A stretch of DNA of 64,000 nucleotides from positions 310,001 to 374,000 of the forward strand of contig NZ_SNVV01000001.1 in the NCBI RefSeq assembly GCF_004361735.1, read 5' to 3'. Below, one piece after another: positions 56,675 to 64,000 of the stretch. Origin of the DNA: Azoarcus indigens. GTDB taxonomy: Bacteria > Pseudomonadota > Gammaproteobacteria > Burkholderiales > Rhodocyclaceae. The stretch's first letter is position 1. Each line of letters begins with the position of its first letter. The position numbers and the translations under genes were made by a program. The notes below the pieces were generated by a model that did not search any database, was not told where the DNA came from, and was given only the letters and a program-made list of their open reading frames with translations.

Positions 56675-57979
56675 TTACGCCGCATTGCCCATCAGTTCAT
56701 CGAAAGCGACCGGTTTGTCGGTGGCCTTGGCCTGGTCAACCACCCAGCCCACGACATTGTCCTCGATCACCACTGCTTCAGCCTGCGCCAGCCTTTCGGG
56801 CTGAGCGTAATACCAGCGTACCAGCTCCGAGGGGTCCTCGTAGCTCTGCGCCATCTCTTCCACCAGGGCCCGGATCTGCTCCGGCTTGGCGTGCAATTCC
56901 TGTCCCTTCACCAGTTCAGCCATGATCAGGCCGAGTTTCACCCGACGTACAGCCTGCTCAGCAAACCAGGCCGGCTCAACCGGGATGTCCTGGGACTTCA
57001 TGCCGCGCATTTCGAGGTCACGCCGGGCATTGTCGGCCAGTTGCCGCGACTCCGCCTCTACCAGCGCCTTCGGTACCTCGATCGGAGTGACCGCCAGCAG
57101 CGCGTCCATCACCTGCTCCTTCACCTTGGCCTGGATGCGGCGCTTCACCTCGCGCTCCAGGTTGCCCTTCACTTCCTCGCGCAGCTTGGCGACGTCACCG
57201 TCCGCCACGCCCAGCGCCTTGGCGAAATCCGCGTCGACTTCGGGCAGCACCGGCGCTTCCACCGCCTTCACCGTCACTTCGAACTGCACCGTCTGTCCCG
57301 CCAGATGCTTGGCGTGGTAATCCTCCGGGAAGGTCATGTCGAAAGTCTTGCTCTCGCCCGCCTTCAAACCCGTTACCGCCGCCTCGAAATCCTTCAGCAT
57401 TGAGCCGGCACCAATCACGAAGGGGAAGTCATTCGCCTGACCACCGTCAAAGAGCTCGCCATCCTTGCGACCAGCGAAGTCGATCACGACGCGGTCCCCT
57501 TCCGCCGCAGCCCGCTCAGCAACCTGGAACGTGGTGCGCTGCTTGCGCAGCACGTCGATGGTCTTGTCCACCTCGGCGTCACCGACGTTCAGCACCGGCC
57601 GCTCGATCTGCTGCTCCGACAGATCGCCCGGCACGACTTCCGGGTAGACCTCGAACACCGCACTGAATTCCAGCGCCTCGCTGCCAGCCACTTCCTTCGG
57701 TTCGATACGCGGGTAACCAGCGACACGCAAATTCTGTTCCCGGACTGTCTCGCCGAACACCTTCTCCACTGCAGCGCCAATCGCTTCGGAACGGGCCTGA
57801 GCACCATATGTCTGGGCGACGATCTTCATCGGCACCTTACCAGGCCGGAAACCCGGCATCTTCACGGTGCGAGCCATCCGCTTCAGGCGGGATTCCACTT
57901 CCTTGTCGATTTCCGCCATGGGAACGGACATGTCGATGCGGCGCTCCAGTGCGCTCGGGGTTTCCTGGTTGGTCTGCAT
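56675..57979 (-). CDS. tig: Trigger factor
   Basis: 434 aa. The ribosome-binding signature is present as GFRPGKVPMKIV near residues 43-54, then the FKBP-like prolyl isomerase domain (AEGDRVVIDFAGRKDGELFDGG) and the C-terminal chaperone arms. It binds nascent chains at the exit tunnel. First gene of the tig-clpP-clpX unit; a possible extended -10 lies upstream at 58090. Confidence 0.97.
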   Translation of the reverse strand: MQTNQETPSALERRIDMSVPMAEIDKEVESRLKRMARTVKMPGFRPGKVPMKIVAQTYGAQARSEAIGAAVEKVFGETVREQNLRVAGYPRIEPKEVAGSEALEFSAVFEVYPEVVPGDLSEQQIERPVLNVGDAEVDKTIDVLRKQRTTFQVAERAAAEGDRVVIDFAGRKDGELFDGGQANDFPFVIGAGSMLKDFEAAVTGLKAGESKTFDMTFPEDYHAKHLAGQTVQFEVTVKAVEAPVLPEVDADFAKALGVADGDVAKLREEVKGNLEREVKRRIQAKVKEQVMDALLAVTPIEVPKALVEAESRQLADNARRDLEMRGMKSQDIPVEPAWFAEQAVRRVKLGLIMAELVKGQELHAKPEQIRALVEEMAQSYEDPSELVRWYYAQPERLAQAEAVVIEDNVVGWVVDQAKATDKPVAFDELMGNAA

Positions 57980-58318
57980 TAAATCGATCCTGAGTGGTCA
58001 AAAATACCGCCCGGACGCACGTCAAACCCGGTTACTTCCATTAAATCCGGGGCTTGCGAACGGCTCGAGCTTGTTTCAAGAAAACGGCGATTCTAGCACA
58101 GGGGGCGGGTCTTCCTTCCAGCGGCCATCCGGCCGGAAAATGCACGCGGGCCGGTGAAAAAATGCGCACTTGGGCGTGGAACTCGCTCTATCGCGTGGCC
58201 CTCAGAAGGGTGAGAATGCAAGGCACGGCGTCCCTTGCAGGCCAGCAGGCCAGCAGCGCCGACGCTTCGACGAACCTGCGCCGGGCACCTGGAGCCCGCT
58301 AGTTTAGGAGACGTCCCC
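57980..58318. other. Divergent control region tig / prkA
   Basis: 339 bases without a gene. It holds an extended -10-like TGCTAGAAT on the minus strand (hexamer at 58090-58095) for tig. An inverted repeat TGCAAGG-N9-CCTTGCA at 58217-58239 lies upstream of prkA. CTTGAAA on the minus strand (near 58075) resembles a heat-shock -35, but its partner is too distant for confidence. Confidence 0.55.
58090..58095 (-). promoter_or_regulatory. Candidate tig promoter -10 (extended)
   Basis: Minus-strand TAGAAT preceded by TGC, an extended -10; no clear -35. Leader to the tig start would be about 100 bases. Confidence 0.4.
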
Positions 58319-60241
58319 ATGAGCATCTTCAATGCCTACCAAGCCCGCTTCGAAGCCGCCCGTGAAGAGGAGATGTCGATCCAGGAATACCTGGAGCTGT
58401 GCAAGGCCGACCGCTCCGCGTACGCCACGGCAGCCGAACGGATGCTCATGGCGATCGGCGAACCGGAACTTGTCGATACCCGCCTGGACCCCCGCCTCTC
58501 CCGCATTTTTTCCAACAAGGTCCTCAAGCTCTACCCTGCCTTCCGCGATTTCTACGGCATGGAAGAAGTCATAGAGCACATCGTGTCGTACTTCCGACAC
58601 GCTGCTCAGGGGCTGGAGGAAAAGAAACAGATCCTGTATTTGCTGGGCCCGGTGGGCGGCGGCAAGTCCTCGCTGGCCGAGAAGCTGAAGACCCTGATCG
58701 AGAAGGTGCCCTTCTACGCGATCAAGGGCTCGCCGGTACATGAATCGCCACTGGGCCTGTTCGACGTGACCGAGGACGGCCACATCCTGGAGGACGACTA
58801 CGGCATCCACCGCCGTTACCTCAACACCATCATGAGCCCGTGGGCGGTCAAGCGTCTGCATGAATTCGGGGGCGACATCACCAGGTTCAGGGTGGTGAAG
58901 CTCACTCCCTCGGTGCTGCGGCAGGTGGCGGTGGCCAAGACCGAGCCAGGCGACGAGAACAACCAGGACATCTCCTCGCTGGTCGGCAAGATCGATATCC
59001 GCAAGCTGGAGGAATACTCCCAGGACGACCCGGACGCCTACAGCTATTCCGGCGGCCTCTGCCTGGCCAACCGCGGCCTGCTCGAGTTCGTCGAAATGTT
59101 CAAGGCGCCGATCAAGGTGCTGCACCCCTTGCTGACCGCCACCCAGGAGGGCAACTACAAGGGCACCGAAGGCTTCGGGGCGATTCCCTTCGACGGCATC
59201 ATCATGGCCCACTCGAACGAGTCGGAATGGGTGTCGTTCAAGAACAACAAGAACAACGAGGCTTTCCTCGACCGTATCTACACGGTGAAGGTGCCTTACT
59301 GCCTGCGGCTGTCGGACGAGATACGCATCTATGAGAAGCTGCTCACCCACAGCTCCCTGTCCGAGGCACCCTGCGCGCCGGACACACTGAAGATGATGTC
59401 CCAGTTCGCGGTATTGTCCCGACTCAAGGAGCCGGAGAACTCCAGTATCTATTCCAAGATGCGGGTGTATGACGGCGAGAACCTGAAGGACACCGATCCC
59501 AAGGCCAAGAGCTTCCAGGAATACCGGGACTATGCCGGCGTCGACGAAGGCATGACCGGCCTCTCCACCCGCTTCGCCTTCAAGGTGCTGTCCAAGGTCT
59601 TCAACTTCGACCACCGCGAGGTCGCGGCCAACCCGGTGCACCTGATGTACGTGCTGGAGCAGCAGATCGAGCAGGAGCAGTTCCCGCCCGAGGTCGAGGC
59701 ACGCTATCTCGGCTTCATCAAGGAGTATCTGGCGCCGCGCTACGCCGAGTTCATCGGCAAGGAGATCCAGACGGCCTACCTGGAGAGCTACTCCGAGTAC
59801 GGTCAGAACATCTTCGACCGCTATGTGATCTACGCTGACTTCTGGATCCAGGATCAGGAGTTCCGCGACCCGAACACTGGCGAGATTCTCGACCGCTCTG
59901 CGCTCAACGACGAGTTGGAGAAGATCGAGAAGCCGGCGGGCATCAGCAATCCGAAGGACTTCCGCAACGAGGTGGTGAACTTCGTATTGCGGGCCCGGGC
60001 GAAGAACGAAGGGCGCAACCCCAGTTGGACTTCCTACGAGAAGCTGCGGGCGGTGATTGAAAAGAAGATGTTCTCCAACACCGAGGACCTGTTGCCGGTC
60101 ATCAGCTTCAACGCCAAGGCCAGCGCCGACGAGCAGAAGAAGCATCAGGACTTCGTTAACCGCATGATCGAGAAGGGCTATACCGAGAAGCAGGTGCGGC
60201 TGCTGTGCGAGTGGTACCTGCGGGTGCGCAAGTCTTCTTGA
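58319..60241 (+). CDS. prkA: PrkA-family serine protein kinase/AAA protein
   Basis: 640 aa; ATG 58319 follows TAGGAG at 58305-58310. The N-terminal AAA domain has Walker A GPVGGGKSS. The PrkA C-terminal kinase-like part is of normal length. The protein is cytoplasmic and, with YeaH and SpoVR, belongs to a stress/stationary-phase set common in non-sporulating proteobacteria. It heads a three-gene operon. Confidence 0.93.
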   Translation: MSIFNAYQARFEAAREEEMSIQEYLELCKADRSAYATAAERMLMAIGEPELVDTRLDPRLSRIFSNKVLKLYPAFRDFYGMEEVIEHIVSYFRHAAQGLEEKKQILYLLGPVGGGKSSLAEKLKTLIEKVPFYAIKGSPVHESPLGLFDVTEDGHILEDDYGIHRRYLNTIMSPWAVKRLHEFGGDITRFRVVKLTPSVLRQVAVAKTEPGDENNQDISSLVGKIDIRKLEEYSQDDPDAYSYSGGLCLANRGLLEFVEMFKAPIKVLHPLLTATQEGNYKGTEGFGAIPFDGIIMAHSNESEWVSFKNNKNNEAFLDRIYTVKVPYCLRLSDEIRIYEKLLTHSSLSEAPCAPDTLKMMSQFAVLSRLKEPENSSIYSKMRVYDGENLKDTDPKAKSFQEYRDYAGVDEGMTGLSTRFAFKVLSKVFNFDHREVAANPVHLMYVLEQQIEQEQFPPEVEARYLGFIKEYLAPRYAEFIGKEIQTAYLESYSEYGQNIFDRYVIYADFWIQDQEFRDPNTGEILDRSALNDELEKIEKPAGISNPKDFRNEVVNFVLRARAKNEGRNPSWTSYEKLRAVIEKKMFSNTEDLLPVISFNAKASADEQKKHQDFVNRMIEKGYTEKQVRLLCEWYLRVRKSS

Positions 60242-60424
60242 CGCAGTTCGGCATTGCGCGCTCCCCCGGAGAGCGGAGTGCCGCCGCCTCACGGCGTTGC
60301 CGTGGCGCCTGCGACGGCGCTGCCGTGTCTGGACCTGGCCGCGTGCAAGGAACCGCGCCGCCGTCCGGTCTACGCAGGCAACATCTTCCCCACGCATCGT
60401 GGGCCGCCACTGGAGGAAGACAAG

Positions 60425-61686
60425 GTGCGCATCATCGATCGGCGCTTCGACAGCAAGAACAAGAGCGCGGTTAATCGCCAGCGCTTCATGCGGCGCTTCA
60501 AGCAGCAGATCCGTCGCGCGGTTTCGGATGCAATCCAGGGACGCTCCATCCGCGACCTCGATAACGGCGAGAAGATTTCCATTCCCACACGCGACCTCTC
60601 GGAACCCCATTTCCAGCACGGGCGAGGCGGCGAGTGGGAGCAGGTCTTCCCTGGCAACGACCAGTTCTCCGGCGGCGACCTGATCAACCGCCCCATGGGT
60701 GGCGGCGCCGGAGGCTCCGGCAGCGGCAAGGCCAGTAATGAGGGCGAAGGAGAGGACGATTTCGTCTTTCAGCTCTCGCGCGAGGAATTCCTCGACGTCT
60801 TCTTCGACGATCTTGCCCTGCCCAATCTCGTCCGCACCCAACTCGCACGTATTACCGATTACAAGACGCAGCGCGCGGGTTTCACCTCGGACGGCGTGCC
60901 GGCCAATATCAACGTCGTTCGCTCCATGCGCGGAGCCCTCGGCCGGCGGCTGGCGGTCGGCTCGCCCTACAACTCGCGGCTGCGCGAGCTGCACAAGGAA
61001 CTCGAAGCCCTGCTGAAGGAGCAGGACGAGGACAGCGACGAGGTGCGCGCCCTGCGGGAAGAGATGGGCAAACTGCGCGCCAAGATCGAACGCATCCCCT
61101 TCATCGACAGCTTCGACCTGCGCTACAACAACCGGATAAAGGTACCGCGCCCCACCACCCAGGCGGTCATGTTCTGCGTGATGGACGTTTCCGGCTCCAT
61201 GGACGAGGAGAAAAAGGCCACCGCCAAGCGCTTCTTCATGCTGCTCTACCTCTTCCTCAACCGCAGCTACGAGCACATCGAGGTCGTCTTCATCCGCCAT
61301 CACACGGTGGCTAAAGAGGTGGACGAGGACGAGTTCTTCCACTCGCGGGAATCCGGCGGCACGGTGGTGTCCAGCGCGCTCAACCTGATGCGCGATGTCA
61401 TTCACCAGCGCTACGCCGGCGGCGAGTGGAACATCTATGGTGCCCAAGCCTCGGACGGCGACAACTGGGACAACGATTCGCCCATCTGCCGCGAGGTGCT
61501 GGGCGAAGGCATCCTGCCCTGGTGCCAGTACTTCGCCTACATCGAGATCACGCCCGGAGAGCCGCAGAACCTCTGGCGCGAGTACGAGAAGCTGCAGGGC
61601 GCCCACGCCAACTTTGCCCTCCAGCGGATCGAGGAACCGGCCGACATCTATCCGGTGTTCAGAGAACTCTTCAAGAAGAATCTGGC

Positions 61687-61690
<4 letters not shown>
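60425..61690 (+). CDS. yeaH: YeaH/YhbH-family VWA-domain protein
   Basis: 421 aa from a GTG at 60425, which follows GGAGGAA; this begins VRIIDRRFDSKNKS and matches the known family start. A frame opening at 60254 with TTG adds an unrelated proline-rich tail. The C-terminal VWA-like domain carries the metal site DVSGSMDEEKK. A Gly-rich linker (MGGGAGGSGSGKAS) lies in the middle. Its TGA overlaps the spoVR ATG. Confidence 0.92.
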
Positions 61691-63216
<1,526 letters not shown>

Positions 63217-63376
63217 GAGAAGGATGCGGAGCGGCGCCCCATCCGCCCGGCCGGAGTGACAATCTGCGCCAGCGTGGCCGCAGCAGCGAAAACCAGCGTG
63301 ACATGGCGGCCCACGGCGCGGGTCCAGCGCTTAGAATCCGGGCTCTGCCCTGTCCGATAGGCCGCAAGACGCCGCC

Positions 63377-64000
63377 ATGTTCTCGCCTGTTCTCCCCATC
63401 TATTCCGTCGCCGGCATCCGCGAGATCGAGAAGACCCTCGTACCCACCGCCCGCCCCTCCCTGATGGAACGCGCCGGGCGCGCTGCGGCGGAGGACGCGG
63501 TGCGGCTCATCATGGACCGGCCCGGCCCCATCCTCATCGCCTGTGGCCCCGGCAACAACGGCGGCGACGGCTTCGTCATGGCGCGGCAGCTGCGCCAGGC
63601 CGGCCGCGACGTCACCGTTGCCTTCGCCGGTACGCCGGAAGGTCTGCCGACTGAGGCCGCCAAGGCGCATCACGACTACCTCGCTGCCGGCGGCAGCACT
63701 GTCTGCGACCTCCCGGCCGCGCCAGCGCAGGGCTGGGCGCTGGTGGTGGATGCCCTGTTCGGCATCGGTCTCACCCGCCCCATCGAAGGCCGCCTCGCCG
63801 CCTGGATCCATACCCTCAACGCCCAGCAGGCGCCGCGCATGGCGCTGGACGTGCCCAGCGGCCTGGATGCCGACACCGGCCGCCTGCTGGGCGCCACCTT
63901 CCACGCCACCCACACTACCACCTTCATTGCCCTCAAACCCGGCCTGCTGACACTGGACGGCCCCGACCACTGCGGCGAGATCTCGGTGCAGCGGCTGGAA
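63377..64000 (+). CDS. nnr: NAD(P)HX epimerase/dehydratase Nnr, 5' part (cut by window edge)
   Basis: 208 codons from ATG 63377 run open to the window end. The N-terminal YjeF/NnrE epimerase domain is recognisable: ERAGRAAAEDAV, GPGNNGGDGFVMARQLRQAG (substrate loop), VVDALFGIGLTRPIEG and LDVPSGLDADTG. It repairs hydrated NAD(P)H. Whether the C-terminal NnrD dehydratase domain is fused cannot be seen here. It is 160 bases from spoVR on the same strand. Confidence 0.9.
   Translation, partial: MFSPVLPIYSVAGIREIEKTLVPTARPSLMERAGRAAAEDAVRLIMDRPGPILIACGPGNNGGDGFVMARQLRQAGRDVTVAFAGTPEGLPTEAAKAHHDYLAAGGSTVCDLPAAPAQGWALVVDALFGIGLTRPIEGRLAAWIHTLNAQQAPRMALDVPSGLDADTGRLLGATFHATHTTTFIALKPGLLTLDGPDHCGEISVQRLE

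Noticed and set aside
58217-58239. Sigma-54-like GGCACG...TTGCA element upstream of prkA
   Set aside because: The distance between GG and GC is 13 instead of 10 bases; kept only as an inverted repeat.
58304-61606. 1100-codon open frame on the minus strand
   Set aside because: It is antisense to prkA and yeaH, low in protein-like composition (His/Val/Gly-rich) and without a ribosome site; it is a shadow of high-GC codon use.

Overview
The window is about 64 kb of high-GC DNA with dense, strand-biased gene blocks. I read it as the chromosome of a betaproteobacterium, probably of the Rhodocyclales (Thauera/Azoarcus/Aromatoleum type). The reasons are the Bug-type (TctC) solute receptors, the rpfE-like/recJ pair, the prfB and lysS neighbourhood, the tig-clpP-clpX-lon-hupB block and prkA-yeaH-spoVR. 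The taxonomic placement is inference from gene content and composition, not a database result.

Region 1 (1-28.3 kb) is accessory metabolism and sensing, dominated by organosulfur-type enzymes. On the + strand a LysR-type regulator tail is followed by a sulfonate-type substrate-binding protein, an acyl-CoA-dehydrogenase-like flavoprotein, an SsuD-like flavin monooxygenase and a class II aldolase. After a secreted type-B esterase and a Cache-type chemoreceptor comes a long minus-strand array. In transcription order from 20564 down to 8979 it holds TctB, TctA, a PaaK-like CoA ligase, a GrdB/PrdB-family reductase with Cys in place of Sec, an enoyl-CoA-hydratase-like protein lacking one catalytic Glu, a Bug receptor, an SsuD-like monooxygenase, a second Bug receptor, a class II aldolase, a ketopantoate-reductase-like enzyme and a 3-mercaptopropionate-dioxygenase-like thiol dioxygenase. 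It starts from a 546-bp AT-rich, motif-rich region shared with a divergent biotin/DMSO-sulfoxide-reductase-type molybdoenzyme. I infer uptake and catabolism of a sulfur-bearing carboxylate; the substrate is unknown. Small hypothetical genes, a hydroxypyruvate-isomerase-like gene and a second chemoreceptor close the region.

Region 2 (28.5-49.8 kb) is mostly housekeeping: lolD and a lolC/E-type permease, a 5'-nucleotidase, a YgiQ-type radical SAM protein, an exported DsrE-like protein, an rpfE-like gene, recJ, prfB (with its programmed +1 frameshift), lysS and mnmC. Between prfB and lysS sits a compact three-gene SMC-like operon (kleisin-like, KITE-like, SMC ATPase) of MukBEF/MksBEF/Wadjet type with no nuclease (JetD/MksG) gene. 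It is followed by a 47-aa hydrophobic protein, a DUF2784 membrane protein and a LysE-type exporter.

Region 3 (49.8-64 kb) is core: gltX, three tRNA-Val genes, hupB, lon, clpX, clpP and tig on the minus strand, then prkA-yeaH-spoVR and a truncated nnr gene on the + strand. Several promoters and intrinsic terminators are readable here, including a lon terminator that abuts the hupB promoter.

The most novel-looking systems are (a) the TTT-transporter/CoA-ligase/GrdB-like/thiol-dioxygenase operon and (b) the nuclease-less SMC operon. Many very long open frames antisense to the real genes are composition artefacts and were left out.
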